Notes: generated by a model not told the origin, from the letters alone. A stretch of 64,000 nt of DNA from Methylophilaceae bacterium (GCA_028342535.1 JAOLWQ010000001.1:248001-312000); one strand, 5' to 3'; counted from the stretch's first letter, positions 50,545 to 62,708 are shown. Numbers and translations are program-made.

Positions 50545-50954
50545 TACTTATTTTGAAAAATTTTTTTTAAATATGTTTTAAGCGGTGAGTCAGAAATCCT
50601 TTTAGATAGATTTTTCATCTGATTCACAGATGATATTGATGTTTTATTTACTTTTCTTTTAGGATTAGGATTTTTTAGAGCAATTTTAATCTTTATTTTC
50701 TTTAACTTTACAGGGCTGTTTATATTTAGTTTCTTTAAAATTGAAGATGAGATCATTTTAACTCTATGACCTACGGTATTGCTTGCTACTTCAACTATAA
50801 GTATTTCGCCAAGCCTATCTTTAACTCTAACATGTGGACGTATTTCATCTGATATAGCCTTTAGAAATTCATCTTGTATGGCATCTAGCTCAACTTTTTT
50901 TTGCCCATATTCGTAAAAAACTTTAGCTTGGAATAACTTTTTTATTGGCTCCAT
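50544..50954 (-). CDS. DUF721/DciA-like protein
   Basis: LDAIQDEFLKAISDEIRPHVRVKDRLGEILIVEVASNTVGHRVKMISSSILKKLN; position divergent from M23 peptidase/secA matches common DUF721 neighbourhood. Confidence 0.7.
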   Translation of the reverse strand: MEPIKKLFQAKVFYEYGQKKVELDAIQDEFLKAISDEIRPHVRVKDRLGEILIVEVASNTVGHRVKMISSSILKKLNINSPVKLKKIKIKIALKNPNPKRKVNKTSISSVNQMKNLSKRISDSPLKTYLKKIFQNK

Positions 50955-50998
50955 ACTATATAATGCTACATTAATTTTATTAAATCAGATGAACCTTA

Positions 50999-51892
50999 AT
51001 GAAAATAATTTTTATTGGGAAAGAAACATCCAAACCTAAAACTATAAGTTTTACTTTTTTTGTTTTTACTATTTTTCTTTTGTGTTGTTTAGCTATTTTC
51101 TTGTTTAACTATTATCTTGAATATAAAAAAATAAATAGTGAAAAAAGATTAGAGAATTTTAAATTAACTAGCGAAACATTGACTAGTAGATATGATTTTG
51201 ATATTTACGTTGAACAAATTGGTGAGCTATATTCTAGAATTCTTGATATTGACCAACAGACAGAACGCTTGCAAGATATAATTAAAAAACAAATTTTAGG
51301 GAAAGAAAAGCTACCAAAATTAAAAAAAGAAGATAAATTAGATGGAAAAGGTGGTCCATTTATTGGTCAGAAGATTAGTCATAACAATATTCAAAAAAAT
51401 TTAGGAAGACTTATGCAGAGTATGAAAGTTAGAGAAGAAATTTATAACAGAATGGAAGCTATACTCTTAAACCAATCAGTTCTTAGAGAAACTTTACCTT
51501 CATTATATCCAGTTAATGTACCCTATACCTCGTCTTCATATGGATGGAGGAGAGATCCAATATTAGGAAAGAGGGCAATGCATGAAGGAATTGATTTTAG
51601 TGCCGCACACGGTGAATCTATATACGCAACAGCTGGAGGAATAGTAGTATATGCTGGAAAAAAAGGAGCGTACGGAAATTTAGTTACTATTAATCACGGC
51701 GGTGGACTTCAAACAAGATATGCTCATATATCTAAAATACTAGTTAAAAAAGGCGACATTGTAAAAAAACAAGATTTAATAGCATTTGTAGGCAATACTG
51801 GCCGCTCTACAGGCCCACATTTACATTATGAAATAAGGCTTAATAAAAAATCTCTTGACCCTAAACAGTACCTTAAAAGAAAAATAAAATAA
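50999..51892 (+). CDS. M23 family metallopeptidase (LytM domain)
   Basis: SSYGWRRDPILGKRAMHEGIDFSAAHGESIYATAGGIVVYAG...GRSTGPHLHYEIRLN. Confidence 0.94.
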   Translation: MKIIFIGKETSKPKTISFTFFVFTIFLLCCLAIFLFNYYLEYKKINSEKRLENFKLTSETLTSRYDFDIYVEQIGELYSRILDIDQQTERLQDIIKKQILGKEKLPKLKKEDKLDGKGGPFIGQKISHNNIQKNLGRLMQSMKVREEIYNRMEAILLNQSVLRETLPSLYPVNVPYTSSSYGWRRDPILGKRAMHEGIDFSAAHGESIYATAGGIVVYAGKKGAYGNLVTINHGGGLQTRYAHISKILVKKGDIVKKQDLIAFVGNTGRSTGPHLHYEIRLNKKSLDPKQYLKRKIK

Positions 51893-51895
51893 ATT

Positions 51896-54532
51896 ATGTT
51901 AAAAAAAATCCTTAATACTTTCTTTAATAGTCGAAATGACCGACTTTTAAATGAATATTCCAAAAAAGTTAAATTAATTAATGAGTTGGAGCCTCAATTA
52001 AAGACGCTCAAAGATGCTGACTTTAAAGCTAAAACAAAAGAATTTAAAAGTCGAGTTAAAGCTGGAGAGAAATTAGAAGATTTAATTATCGAGGTGTTTG
52101 CCCATGTTCGTGAAGCAAGTGTTAGAACTTTGGGAATGAGGCATTTCGATGTTCAGTTAATGGGGGGCATGGCTCTCAATGATGGAAAAATTTCAGAAAT
52201 GAGAACTGGTGAAGGTAAGACTCTTGTAGCTACTCTGACAGTTTATTTGAATTCCCTAACAGAAAATGGAGTTCATGTTGTAACAGTCAACGATTATTTG
52301 GCACAAAGAGACGCTGAGTGGATGGGTAAGTTGTATAAGTTTTTAGGGTTAACTGTAGGAGTTAATTTATCTAGAATGGACCCCAAAGATAAGAAAGTAG
52401 CTTATGCATCAGATATTACTTATGGAACAAATAATGAATTTGGCTTTGATTACCTTAGAGACAATATGGTTTATACAAAGGAAGAAAGGGTACAGAGACC
52501 ACTGAGTTATGCTGTTATTGATGAAGTAGATTCAATTCTAATTGATGAGGCAAGAACCCCTTTGGTTATATCAGGTCAAGCAGAAGATAATATTGATCTA
52601 TATTCTAAAGTAGATAAAGTAGTTTCAAAGCTTAAAAGACAAGAAAAAGAAGACACAAAGGGAGATTACTGGGTTGATGAAAAAGCAAATCAAGTTATCT
52701 TATCCGACGAAGGCCATGAGAATACTGAGGGTATTTTAGTTAAATTAGGAATTTTACCAAAAGGTTCAAACTTATATGACCCTGCATATATTAACTTAAT
52801 ACATCACGTTAATTCCGCATTAAAAGCACATTATATTTTTATTAAAGATAAGGAATATGTTGTAAAAGATAATGCAATTACAATTATTGATGAGTTTACG
52901 GGAAGAATGATGCCTGGTAGGCGCTGGTCAGATGGGCTTCATCAAGCAATTGAGGCGAAAGAAGGGGTTGAAATTCAAAAAGAGAATCAAACACTTGCCA
53001 GCATAACTTTTCAGAATTATTTCAGAATGTATAAAAAACTTTCGGGAATGACAGGTACTGCAGACACTGAGGCCGAAGAATTTAGCCAAATTTATAACTT
53101 AGAAACAATTATTATTCCTCCTCATCGTCCAACAATAAGAATTGATCAGGGAGATAAAATATATCGTACAAATTCAGAAAGATACGAAGCTGTAATTGCT
53201 GATATTAAAAATTGCCATGCTAAATCTCAACCTGTTTTAGTGGGAACCACTTCAATTGAAAACTCTGAATTTATTTCTAATATTCTTAATAAAGAAAAAT
53301 TACAACATCAAGTATTAAATGCGAAACAGCATGAAAAAGAAGCCCATATAATAACTCAAGCTGGCCAACCTGGGATGATCACTATAGCTACAAATATGGC
53401 TGGTAGGGGAACAGATATTGTATTAGGTGGAAATATTAAGCCCGAAATTGACATACTTGATAAAGTAAAAGATAAGAAAAAAATTACTGATTTAGAAATT
53501 AGGTGGAACAAGAGGCATCAAGAAGTTATTGATGCTGGTGGACTTCACATTATCGGAACAGAAAGGCATGAATCAAGAAGAATAGATAATCAATTAAGAG
53601 GAAGAGCTGGACGTCAAGGTGACCCTGGGTCCAGTGCATTTTATTTAGCACTAGATGATTCACTATTAAGGCTTTTTGGTGGCGATAGAGTAGCATCAAT
53701 TATGGATAAGCTTAAACTTCCTGAAGGCGAGGCAATTGAGCACACAATGGTAACAAGGTCTGTGGAAAGTGCTCAGAAAAAAGTTGAAGCTAGAAATTTT
53801 GATAGTAGGAAACAATTACTTGAGTACGATGATGTACCAAATAATCAAAGAAAAGTTATATACGAACAACGAAACGACATAATAGATAGCTCTAATATTC
53901 AAAAAAGTGTTGATCAGATAAGGGAGGATGTTGTAACTGAGACAGTTTATGAATATATTCCTCTTGAAAGTATCGAAGAAATGTGGGACATCAAAGCATT
54001 AGAAAAAAGATTAAAAGCAGATTATGCAATTAAAGTGAATATAAAGTCTTGGTTAAAAAAAGAGCCAAATATAGCAATTGACCAAATTGCTGACAAGATT
54101 AAAGATGAGGCTAATAAAAATTACCGATTAAAAGAGAAGCAAGCAGGTAACGATGTTATGCATCATTTTGAAAGATCTGTTATTTTGCAGATAATAGATC
54201 AAAATTGGCGAGCACACCTATCATCATTAGATCAATTAAGACAAGGAATAGGCTTAAGAGCTTATGGACAAAGAGATCCAAAACAAGAATTTAAAAAAGA
54301 AGCATTTGGATTGTTTGAGCAATTGTTAGAAAAAATTAAGTTTGAGATAACAAGAGTTTTAATGCTTGTCCAAGTTAAAGACGAGCAACAAGTAGATGAG
54401 ATGGACAGAAAGAATGAAGCTAAATTGCAATCAGTCGAATCTAAAGAGCCGCCAAAAAAAGTTTCTCGTAATGATCTTTGTCCATGCGGAAGTAAAAAGA
54501 AGTATAAGTATTGTCATGGTAAATTGATTTGA
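51896..54532 (+). CDS. secA: Preprotein translocase subunit SecA
   Basis: [50 protein letters not shown]-terminal [21 protein letters not shown]. Confidence 0.98.
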   Translation: MLKKILNTFFNSRNDRLLNEYSKKVKLINELEPQLKTLKDADFKAKTKEFKSRVKAGEKLEDLIIEVFAHVREASVRTLGMRHFDVQLMGGMALNDGKISEMRTGEGKTLVATLTVYLNSLTENGVHVVTVNDYLAQRDAEWMGKLYKFLGLTVGVNLSRMDPKDKKVAYASDITYGTNNEFGFDYLRDNMVYTKEERVQRPLSYAVIDEVDSILIDEARTPLVISGQAEDNIDLYSKVDKVVSKLKRQEKEDTKGDYWVDEKANQVILSDEGHENTEGILVKLGILPKGSNLYDPAYINLIHHVNSALKAHYIFIKDKEYVVKDNAITIIDEFTGRMMPGRRWSDGLHQAIEAKEGVEIQKENQTLASITFQNYFRMYKKLSGMTGTADTEAEEFSQIYNLETIIIPPHRPTIRIDQGDKIYRTNSERYEAVIADIKNCHAKSQPVLVGTTSIENSEFISNILNKEKLQHQVLNAKQHEKEAHIITQAGQPGMITIATNMAGRGTDIVLGGNIKPEIDILDKVKDKKKITDLEIRWNKRHQEVIDAGGLHIIGTERHESRRIDNQLRGRAGRQGDPGSSAFYLALDDSLLRLFGGDRVASIMDKLKLPEGEAIEHTMVTRSVESAQKKVEARNFDSRKQLLEYDDVPNNQRKVIYEQRNDIIDSSNIQKSVDQIREDVVTETVYEYIPLESIEEMWDIKALEKRLKADYAIKVNIKSWLKKEPNIAIDQIADKIKDEANKNYRLKEKQAGNDVMHHFERSVILQIIDQNWRAHLSSLDQLRQGIGLRAYGQRDPKQEFKKEAFGLFEQLLEKIKFEITRVLMLVQVKDEQQVDEMDRKNEAKLQSVESKEPPKKVSRNDLCPCGSKKKYKYCHGKLI

Positions 54533-54714
54533 TTGAAGAAGATCTTAATCATGATTTGTCGCCATGTATAGGAGTTTGCCAATACAATGATGAAGATTTA
54601 TGCAGTGGATGCTTTAGAACATCGAAAGAAATTTCTCAATGGTCTGATATGACAATAGAAGAAAAAAAGAAAATTATTAATTTGTTACCATCTAGAATGG
54701 AAGATTTATTTTAA
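54529..54714 (+). CDS. DUF1289 family protein
   Basis: [39 protein letters not shown] with four Cys. Confidence 0.88.
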   Translation: MIEEDLNHDLSPCIGVCQYNDEDLCSGCFRTSKEISQWSDMTIEEKKKIINLLPSRMEDLF

Positions 54715-55349
54715 TACTTTAGGTGTTTACTTGTGTATTCGCATAATTCTTTAATGACACATCTATTGCAATCCGGATTTCTAGCTTTACAAACATACCT
54801 TCCATGAAGTATTAGCAGATGATGGGCATCAACTAGAAACTCACTTGGAGTTAGTCTTGTAAGTTTTAATTCGACAGCTAAAGGAGTTTTAGCAGTCGCT
54901 AATTTAATTCTATTTGAGAGTCTAAAAATATGAGTATCAACTGCGATAACAGGCTCTTTAAAAATAGTATTTAATATTACATTTGCTGTTTTTCTTCCAA
55001 CCCCAGGTAAATTTTCCAATTTTTCTCTGCTATTAGGTATTTCCCCTGAGTATCTTTGAGCAATAATCTCACTAGTTTTATGAATATTTTTAGCCTTAGT
55101 ATGAAACAGCCCTATATTTTTGATTAGCGACTCTATTTTAATTATTGATAGAGAGCTTATTTTTTCAGCAGTATTCGCTATTTTAAATAAGTGGATAGTA
55201 GATTTATTTACTGAGATATCTGTAGCCTGGGCCGATAAAATTACTGCGATTAAGAGTTCAAAAGGACTATTATATTTTAGCTCAGTGGAGGGATTGGGAG
55301 TTTTTTTCTTTAGAAGAGAGAAGATCTTTCTTCTTTTTTCAATGTTCAT
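54711..55349 (-). CDS. nth: Endonuclease III
   Basis: LIAVILSAQATDISVNKST, LPGVGRKTANVILN, VDTHIFRLSNRI, CKARNPDCNRCVIKELC FeS motif. Confidence 0.96.
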   Translation of the reverse strand: MNIEKRRKIFSLLKKKTPNPSTELKYNSPFELLIAVILSAQATDISVNKSTIHLFKIANTAEKISSLSIIKIESLIKNIGLFHTKAKNIHKTSEIIAQRYSGEIPNSREKLENLPGVGRKTANVILNTIFKEPVIAVDTHIFRLSNRIKLATAKTPLAVELKLTRLTPSEFLVDAHHLLILHGRYVCKARNPDCNRCVIKELCEYTSKHLKY

Positions 55350-55351
55350 TT

Positions 55352-55981
55352 TTATTCTTTTTGATCTACCCAGTTAACTAAAGCAATTAAGAGTGCAAGC
55401 CCTAAAAAAGCACCTGGGGGAAGAATAGCTAAAAGAAAACCACTATATTCATCAAAGAAATTGATACTAATTCCACTTAAAGCTTGTCCAAAAACTAAAT
55501 CAAATCCTGAGAATAAAGTACCTTGCCCTAAAAACTCTCGCATTCCACCTAATATGATTAATACAAAACATAGTCCTAAGCCCATAAATAAACCATCATA
55601 AAAAGAAGGCAATGTTGAATTTTTTGAAGCAAAAGATTCTACTCTTGCTAGTACAATGCAATTAGTCACTATAAGTGGAATAAATATACCTAGTGCTTTA
55701 TATAAGGGCTCAGCAAAAGCATGAATAGATAAATCAACTACAGTTACTAGTGCTGCAATTACTAGTATAAATATAGGGACTCTAACCTCATCAGGGACAA
55801 ATCTTCTAATTGGAGAGATTGAGCTATTGGCAATTATCATAACAAACATGGTTGCTAATCCAAGACTCAAGCCATTTATTACATTAGTAGTAATTGCTAG
55901 TGTTGGACACAATCCTAATAATTGGATTGTTCCAGGATTTTGTTTCCATAATCCATCAATTACAGCTTCTTTAAACATCAA
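55352..55981 (-). CDS. rsxE: Electron transport complex subunit RsxE/RnfE
   Basis: GLWKQNPGTIQLLGLCPTLAITTNVINGLSLGLATMFV; operon position. Confidence 0.93.
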   Translation of the reverse strand: MMFKEAVIDGLWKQNPGTIQLLGLCPTLAITTNVINGLSLGLATMFVMIIANSSISPIRRFVPDEVRVPIFILVIAALVTVVDLSIHAFAEPLYKALGIFIPLIVTNCIVLARVESFASKNSTLPSFYDGLFMGLGLCFVLIILGGMREFLGQGTLFSGFDLVFGQALSGISINFFDEYSGFLLAILPPGAFLGLALLIALVNWVDQKE

Positions 55982-56609
55982 TACCCATTTTTAATTTATT
56001 TTCTTTAAAATATATAAGCGCTTCATTTATTGCAACGATTACTGCTCTTGCTGTAATTGTTGCACCAGAAACATAATCAAATTTACCCTGATCTTTTTTT
56101 ACTCCCCATTCCAATCGAGAAGTATTTTTTAATGATGAAGCAGTGAAAATATTAATCCATTCACTTTTATTAATATCAATATAATCTCCTAAGCCAGGTG
56201 TTTCTTGATGTTTTATAACCCTTGTTCCTAAAATATTACCTTTCGAATTAATACCGACTAAAATTTTTATTTCTCCACTATAGCCATTAGGAGCTCTTGT
56301 TTCTATTATAACTGCAGTTACTTTACTTCCTTTCTTTGCAACATATGCTTTTATTGGTGAATTATTTTTTAATCTTTGATTAGGAGGAATTTCAATATAA
56401 CTATTTATCAAGTCATTGTTATAAATTTCTTTTTTAACAACTTGTAGAAGTAATCTTTCTTTTGCCTCTGCTTCACTTTTTAATATAATAGGATTAGTTT
56501 CATTGTAAACAAATTCTAGTATTGTTGAAAAAATTACTCCAAAAATTATCATAACTAATACAGTTCGTCCTACTATCTTATTCTTTTTAATAAAATTATT
56601 CATGACCAA
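55971..56609 (-). CDS. rsxG: Electron transport complex subunit RsxG/RnfG
   Basis: FMN-binding-domain protein with APNGYSGEIKILVGI...VIKHQETPGLGDYID...DYVSGATITARAV. Confidence 0.93.
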   Translation of the reverse strand: MVMNNFIKKNKIVGRTVLVMIIFGVIFSTILEFVYNETNPIILKSEAEAKERLLLQVVKKEIYNNDLINSYIEIPPNQRLKNNSPIKAYVAKKGSKVTAVIIETRAPNGYSGEIKILVGINSKGNILGTRVIKHQETPGLGDYIDINKSEWINIFTASSLKNTSRLEWGVKKDQGKFDYVSGATITARAVIVAINEALIYFKENKLKMGIDV

Positions 56610-57606
56610 AGACTTTTGGTTGTGTTAGTGAGTCAATTAAAGGCACACATATGTTCATTAAAATAACTGCAAAAGCTATTCCTTCTGGATAACCACCAAA
56701 TACTCTTATTAAATAGACTAAAAGGGCTACACCAAAAGCAAAGAATATTTTACCTTTCGGGGTTGTTGGCCCACTCACTGGATCAGTAATAATAAAAAAT
56801 GCACATAGTAAAGTACCTCCACTAAATAGATGTATAAATGGAGATAAATAACGAGTCGAATCAACTAGCCAGAATATAGAAGAGATCAAGGCTAAGCTTA
56901 TTAAAAATGTAATAGGCAAGTGCCAAGTGATTATTTTCTTAATCCACATAAAAATACCACCTATCAAAAAACTAAGGCTAATAATAATTGAAGCATTAAA
57001 ATATGAGTTAATCGGCATGCCTTTAGTAAAATTTACTTCGTAAGGCCTGTTTAAAAGAATTTGAGTTTTAATATAATCAAGAGGAGTGGCACTTGAGACA
57101 CTATCAATAACGTCTTTTGTTCCATACACAAATATTTGTATTTGTTGTGCTAGATTAAAGTCTAATAAATGAGATGCAGGTAATGGCCATTTAGTCATAA
57201 CAGCAGGAAAAGATATAAGTAGAACAGCATATCCAATCATTGCGGGATTAAATAAATTGGAACCTAGACCACCATAAAGATGTTTAGCAACAATAATTGT
57301 AAAGAATGTCCCAATAACAATAATCCACCATGGAGCTATAGAGGGTATTGATATGGCTAATAGACTAGCTGCAACTATAGCGCTTCCATCAGTGATAAAT
57401 AATTTAATAGGTAAATTTCTTATTTTCAAAATAAAATATTCAAAAATGAGAGCAGTAATAATGGCAATAGTAAGATTTAGAAGTATTCCAATACCGAAAA
57501 AAAATACACAGGCTAAAGTGCCTGGAACAAGTCCTAGCATCACTAGCATCATAATCCAAGTTACACTTGGTGCTTTTTTAATAAATGGTGATTGTTGATT
57601 AATCAT
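56596..57606 (-). CDS. rsxD: Electron transport complex subunit RsxD/RnfD
   Basis: SPFIKKAPSVTWIMMLVMLGLVPGTLA, YGGLGSNLFNPAMIGYA, ITDPVSGPTTPKGK. Confidence 0.94.
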   Translation of the reverse strand: MINQQSPFIKKAPSVTWIMMLVMLGLVPGTLACVFFFGIGILLNLTIAIITALIFEYFILKIRNLPIKLFITDGSAIVAASLLAISIPSIAPWWIIVIGTFFTIIVAKHLYGGLGSNLFNPAMIGYAVLLISFPAVMTKWPLPASHLLDFNLAQQIQIFVYGTKDVIDSVSSATPLDYIKTQILLNRPYEVNFTKGMPINSYFNASIIISLSFLIGGIFMWIKKIITWHLPITFLISLALISSIFWLVDSTRYLSPFIHLFSGGTLLCAFFIITDPVSGPTTPKGKIFFAFGVALLVYLIRVFGGYPEGIAFAVILMNICVPLIDSLTQPKVFGHE

Positions 57607-59132
57607 TATATATTTTTTTCATTTTTAATCCGATCCATTGCAGCTGCAATCTCTGCCCTTTTTTCTTCTATCAATTTTAATTTATCAGTGTTCGTATTTT
57701 CTGCCTTTCGTTGAGCATTTCTTTCAGCGCGCTCTTTTTTCTCTCTGTCTAATCTCAATATTCTAAAATCATTTCTTTCACGAGCAATATCAGCTTCTTC
57801 TGCAGCTATAGATTGGGAAATAATTTCACTTTTAGCATATCTATAAAATTGCACAAGTGGTATGTTACTTGGACATACGTAAGAGCAACAACCACATTCA
57901 ATACAATCAAATAAATTATAGTTTTGTGCTTTTTCAAATTGATCTGATTTTGAAAACCAAAATAACTCTTGAGGCTGTAATGAAACTGGACACGCTTCGG
58001 CGCATTTAGAACACCTAATACATGGAAGGGGTTCTTCAGTGACCTGAATCATTTCAGGCTCAGCACTGATCACGCAATTCATTGTCTTAGTAACTGATAC
58101 ATCAATTGATGGAAGTGTGAACCCCATCATTGGCCCACCCATAAGGAAAGTATTATTTTTTATTTTTTGCCCACCTGCATCTTTTACTAAAGATCGAAGA
58201 GGTGTGCCAAATAATACTTCATAATTTCTAGGCTCTTTTATATTCCCTGTAATAGTTACAATTCGACTTAAAGAAGGTTCACCATATTGAATAAATCTAA
58301 AAATGGCAACAATTGTAGCAACATTAAACATTTGAATACCATATTCTGACGATCTTTTCTCTTTAGGTATTTTTATCCCATTTATTAGAAAAATAAGTCT
58401 TTTAGCATCTCCACTTGGATAAATAGTAGGAACAACTTTAATATAAATATTAGGTTTTTTTTCAATTAAACTAGAAATAATTTTAAATGCTTCTAGCTTG
58501 TTATCTTCAATGCCAATGATTGTTTCTTCAGCACCTAGCAATGACTGAACTAACTCGATACCCTCAATCAAGTCTTTACCTCGCTCCCTCATCAACATGT
58601 CATCACATGTAATATATGGTTCACATTCTGCTGCATTTATGATTAAAGTTTTAATTGGGCTATTTCGATTAGTACCTAACTTAAGATGACTTGGAAATGC
58701 TGCACCGCCCAAACCAACAATTCCAGAATTAAGTAATAATTTATTTGTTTCCTTTAAGCTAATATTTTTCCAGTCAATAGGAAATTTTTTTACCCATTTA
58801 TCATTATTGTCAGGAATTAATGTGACACAAAAATCTGGCAATCCAGATGGATGTGGAATTAATAATTTTTCTATAGATTTAATTTTTCCTGAAGTTGGAG
58901 CATGAATAGCTGCTGATATATTTCCATCTGCCTCTGCGATTAACTCTCCTTTTAAAACTTGATCACCAACTTTTACTCTCAATTTTGCCATCTTACCAAT
59001 ATGCTGCCTAAGTGGGAGTCTTATCTCAGATGGAATTGGTAACGATTTAATAGTTTTCTTTGTTGAGATATCTTTTTTGGTTTCAGCCTGGATGCCACCA
59101 TTAAATTTAAATATTTTATCTAATAATTTCAA
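57606..59132 (-). CDS. rsxC: Electron transport complex subunit RsxC/RnfC
   Basis: [46 protein letters not shown], two CxxCxxCxxxCP clusters. Confidence 0.94.
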   Translation of the reverse strand: MKLLDKIFKFNGGIQAETKKDISTKKTIKSLPIPSEIRLPLRQHIGKMAKLRVKVGDQVLKGELIAEADGNISAAIHAPTSGKIKSIEKLLIPHPSGLPDFCVTLIPDNNDKWVKKFPIDWKNISLKETNKLLLNSGIVGLGGAAFPSHLKLGTNRNSPIKTLIINAAECEPYITCDDMLMRERGKDLIEGIELVQSLLGAEETIIGIEDNKLEAFKIISSLIEKKPNIYIKVVPTIYPSGDAKRLIFLINGIKIPKEKRSSEYGIQMFNVATIVAIFRFIQYGEPSLSRIVTITGNIKEPRNYEVLFGTPLRSLVKDAGGQKIKNNTFLMGGPMMGFTLPSIDVSVTKTMNCVISAEPEMIQVTEEPLPCIRCSKCAEACPVSLQPQELFWFSKSDQFEKAQNYNLFDCIECGCCSYVCPSNIPLVQFYRYAKSEIISQSIAAEEADIARERNDFRILRLDREKKERAERNAQRKAENTNTDKLKLIEEKRAEIAAAMDRIKNEKNI

Positions 59133-59695
59133 TTATTAACCTTTTTTTCAGAGACGGCGATTGAATAAACGGGGTATTTCCATTTCCAATTTTCAGCATT
59201 TTCTTCTATTGGCTCCATAGTAATACAATCTACCGGGCAAGGAGGTAAGCATAACTCACAACCAGTACATTCTTTTTCAATTATGGTGTGCATTTGTTTG
59301 GCTGCTCCTAAAATTGCATCTACTGGGCATGCTTGAATACAAAGTGTGCATCCTATACACGTATCTTCGTCAATAAATGCAATTGCTTTTGGCTTGCTTA
59401 TTCCATGTGATTCATTAAGAGGCTTATATTCAACCCCCATTAATTCTGCAAGCGCCCTAACTCCTTTTTCTCCTCCTGGAGGACACTGATTAATGTCAGC
59501 ATCGCCCTTTGCAATAGCAGTCGCATAAGGTTTACACCCTGGGTAACTACACTGCCCACATTGAGTTTGAGGCAAAATTGAATCAATTTTTTCAATAATT
59601 GGATCGCCTTCAACTTTAAATTGTACTGATGAAAAACCAAGAACTAGCCCAATAATTACAGCTAAAAATAATATTATTAATATAGAGGTCAACAT
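59129..59695 (-). CDS. rsxB: Electron transport complex subunit RsxB/RnfB
   Basis: [36 protein letters not shown] plus two 4Fe-4S motifs. Confidence 0.96.
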   Translation of the reverse strand: MLTSILIILFLAVIIGLVLGFSSVQFKVEGDPIIEKIDSILPQTQCGQCSYPGCKPYATAIAKGDADINQCPPGGEKGVRALAELMGVEYKPLNESHGISKPKAIAFIDEDTCIGCTLCIQACPVDAILGAAKQMHTIIEKECTGCELCLPPCPVDCITMEPIEENAENWKWKYPVYSIAVSEKKVNN

Positions 59696-60276
59696 TACTT
59701 ATCTAGCCCAATAAAACCCATAAACGCTAAACTCATTAGCGCTGCCGTTATCATCGCAATGGCACTGCCCTGAAAGGGTTGAGGAATATGGGCTCCTTCT
59801 AATCTTTCTCGAGTTGATGAAAAAAGAATCAGTACAAAAGAAAAACCTAAAGCCCCACCAAATCCAAAAACAGCTGATTCTAGTAATGTATGGCTAGCTT
59901 GAGCATTTAATAATGGAATGCCTAATACAGCACAGTTTGTAGTAATTAGAGGTAAAAATATTCCAAGCATTTTATATAAAACAGGAAAATTTTTTTCCAT
60001 TAACATTTCTGTGAATTGAACAACGGCAGCAATCACAACAATAAAAGTTAATGTTCTTAAATAAATAAGATCATTAGGCTCAAGAAGGTAATGATTAATT
60101 GCCCAACTAGTCATTGAGCCAATTGTTAAAACAAATGCCGTAGCTGCAGACATACTGATAGATGTTTCAAGCTTCTTAGAAACACCCATAAATGGACAAA
60201 GACCAAGAATCTTAGTGAGCACTATGTTATTAACAAGGACTGTACTAATTATAATTAAAAGGTAATTATTTAACAT
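59695..60276 (-). CDS. rsxA: Electron transport complex subunit RsxA/RnfA
   Basis: [43 protein letters not shown]. Confidence 0.96.
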   Translation of the reverse strand: MLNNYLLIIISTVLVNNIVLTKILGLCPFMGVSKKLETSISMSAATAFVLTIGSMTSWAINHYLLEPNDLIYLRTLTFIVVIAAVVQFTEMLMEKNFPVLYKMLGIFLPLITTNCAVLGIPLLNAQASHTLLESAVFGFGGALGFSFVLILFSSTRERLEGAHIPQPFQGSAIAMITAALMSLAFMGFIGLDK

Positions 60277-60483
60277 ATTCTTGAATTATAGATGATTAAT
60301 ATCTCCTAAGCCTCTATTTTAAGTATAAAATTAGTGAAACTATAACAATATTTTTATATAAAAAAAAAGAATAATAAATTATTTATTTATATTTTTTTGT
60401 TATATATATAAAAATAGATAAAAATAAAATTTCTTACTGTTTCTAGTAGAATATAAATTATTTTTTTGACTATGGAATTAATT

Positions 60484-61353
60484 ATGTTTCAAGGTAGTAT
60501 CGTTGCTTTAGTGACTCCAATGAACTCGGATGGTTCAGTTGATATAGGTAATTTTAGGAGCCTACTTGATTTTCATATTGAAAATAAAACAGATGGAGTT
60601 GTTGTCTTAGGGACTACAGGAGAATGCCCAACAGTCGATTTTGACGAACACACTTTTTTAGTCAAAGAAGCCGTTTCTCATATAAATGGAAGAATTCCAG
60701 TAATTGCTGGCACTGGAGCCAACTCAACTAAAGAAGCAGTATTTTTAACTCAATCAGCAAAAGAAGTTGGTGCAGATGCTTGTTTACTAGTTACACCTTA
60801 TTATAATAAGCCAAATCAGCAAGGCTTATTCGAACATTATAAAGCTATAAACGACGCAGTTAATATACCGCAAATATTATATAACGTGCCGTTACGAACG
60901 GGTTGTGATTTAAAAAATGAAACTGTTATTCTGTTAAGCCAACTCTCAAATATAATTGGAATAAAAGATGCAACTGGAGAATTGGAACGTATTGATTTTC
61001 TAAAAGATAAAGTGAAGAATAATTTTATCTTTATTAGTGGTGATGATCTTTCTTTTCTAGATTATATGGAAAGAGGAGGTTGTGGAGTGATTTCGGTAAC
61101 AGCAAATGTTAAACCAGACTTAATGCATAATATTTGTAATAGTATTTTGAATGGAGATATCAAAAAATCAAAAAATATCAATAATCAATTAAGTAGTCTT
61201 CATGAAGCAATGTTTATCGAATCTAATCCAATACCAGTAAAATGGCTTTTAAATTATTTAGGGTTAATTAATGAAGGTATTAGACTGCCCTTAGTCGAGC
61301 TTGATAAGAAATACCACACTAATCTAATTGAGGCTTTTAAATCTATTAAATGA
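60484..61353 (+). CDS. dapA: 4-hydroxy-tetrahydrodipicolinate synthase
   Basis: MFQGSIVALVTPMNSDGSVD, VVLGTTGECPTVD, TPYYNKPNQQGLFEHYKAI; start at 60484 preferred over 60466 by similarity to known N-termini. Confidence 0.95.
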   Translation: MFQGSIVALVTPMNSDGSVDIGNFRSLLDFHIENKTDGVVVLGTTGECPTVDFDEHTFLVKEAVSHINGRIPVIAGTGANSTKEAVFLTQSAKEVGADACLLVTPYYNKPNQQGLFEHYKAINDAVNIPQILYNVPLRTGCDLKNETVILLSQLSNIIGIKDATGELERIDFLKDKVKNNFIFISGDDLSFLDYMERGGCGVISVTANVKPDLMHNICNSILNGDIKKSKNINNQLSSLHEAMFIESNPIPVKWLLNYLGLINEGIRLPLVELDKKYHTNLIEAFKSIK

Positions 61354-62708
61354 GAAATTTTTTTATACTTTCTTTATTTCTATCACTAACTTCATGTGCT
61401 GATATGGATATATTAACGGATAACGAAATTGTAGATGCAATTACTCAGCCAGATTATGTAAGCTCATCTAGAGCTAAGAAGCTCGATGTACCTCCTGATT
61501 TAAGTGATATTGAAAGTAATGTTGAATATGGGGTTCCCGGAGAGGCTGTTTCTTACAAAGATTACGAAGATGCTAAGAGAGTAGGATTTACAGAAGTGAA
61601 GGTTCTTCAAGATCCGGAGGGGATGAAAATTGTTAAATCTGGAAATTTACGATGGCTTGTAGTTTCTGAGTCTCCTGATAAATTATGGCCACATTTGGAA
61701 GGTTTTTGGCAGGAATTAGGGTTTGGTATTAAAACTTTAAATAAAAGAACTGGTGTAATGGAGACAGAATGGATTAAGTCATCTAAATTAAAATTTGATA
61801 ATAAGAAAAAAGGAATGGCTAGTAGATTTGATGCCTGGCTAGATGGCTTATCAAATTTAGCTGATAGAAGAAAGTTTAGAACACGAATTGAAAATGGGCT
61901 AGAAAAAAATACTTCAGAGATTTATATTTCGCAAAGAAGTATTGTTGGAATGGATGATGAGGCAAGAGAAAGAATTAAGAGAATGAAAGATGGGTCATAT
62001 TCAACGGATATTTATAAAATTCAGGAATATATTCCGGGTGATGAAGAAGAGGCAAAAGAAATTACTGAGAAGCTTCAAACAGAAATGAATATGGATGAAT
62101 ATGAAATTAATGCAGAAATACTTAGAAGGTTAATGACGAAGTTAGGAATGACAGACCTTAATGCAGAAAAGGTATTGGCAAATCCTATAGAAAAGAAGAA
62201 TGCAACACTTGTTGAGAATAAACGAGGAAATTATTTATTACTAAATGATCCTTATGACCGATCTTGGAGAAGATTATCATTAGCTTTAGATATTATTGGC
62301 TTTGTAACTGAAGATAAAAATAGGTCGGAAGGTATCTTCTACGTTAAATACAAAGATTTAGAATTAGAGAAATCGAAGAAGGTGAAGAAGGGGTTAATTG
62401 ATAAACTAGCATTTTGGGATGATGACGAAGAAGAGCAAAGGAAAAAAGAAGAAGAAGAAAATTTAAATAATAAAGATGAATCAGAGGAATTAGAAGTTAT
62501 AGAAGATAAGTCATTAACGGAAGAAATCATGAGCTTTTGGGGATCTGATGATGAAAAAGGGCTTGGGAAAAATGAAAAAAGATATCGCATAAGAATTAAG
62601 GAAGACCAAACTGGAGTCAGAGTTTTTATAGATTATCCAAATGGTAAATTAAATAATACAATGACTGCACAGAGTATTTTAAATATTATTTACGAACACT
62701 TGAGGTAA
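61350..62708 (+). CDS. bamC: Outer membrane protein assembly lipoprotein BamC
   Basis: Lipobox SLTSCADMD; LDVPPDLS N-terminal segment, two helix-grip-like domains, directly after dapA as in E. coli. Confidence 0.87.
   Translation: MRNFFILSLFLSLTSCADMDILTDNEIVDAITQPDYVSSSRAKKLDVPPDLSDIESNVEYGVPGEAVSYKDYEDAKRVGFTEVKVLQDPEGMKIVKSGNLRWLVVSESPDKLWPHLEGFWQELGFGIKTLNKRTGVMETEWIKSSKLKFDNKKKGMASRFDAWLDGLSNLADRRKFRTRIENGLEKNTSEIYISQRSIVGMDDEARERIKRMKDGSYSTDIYKIQEYIPGDEEEAKEITEKLQTEMNMDEYEINAEILRRLMTKLGMTDLNAEKVLANPIEKKNATLVENKRGNYLLLNDPYDRSWRRLSLALDIIGFVTEDKNRSEGIFYVKYKDLELEKSKKVKKGLIDKLAFWDDDEEEQRKKEEEENLNNKDESEELEVIEDKSLTEEIMSFWGSDDEKGLGKNEKRYRIRIKEDQTGVRVFIDYPNGKLNNTMTAQSILNIIYEHLR

Noticed and set aside
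62339-62590. Minus-strand Ser/Phe-rich ORF
   Set aside because: Antisense of the acidic BamC linker; low complexity.
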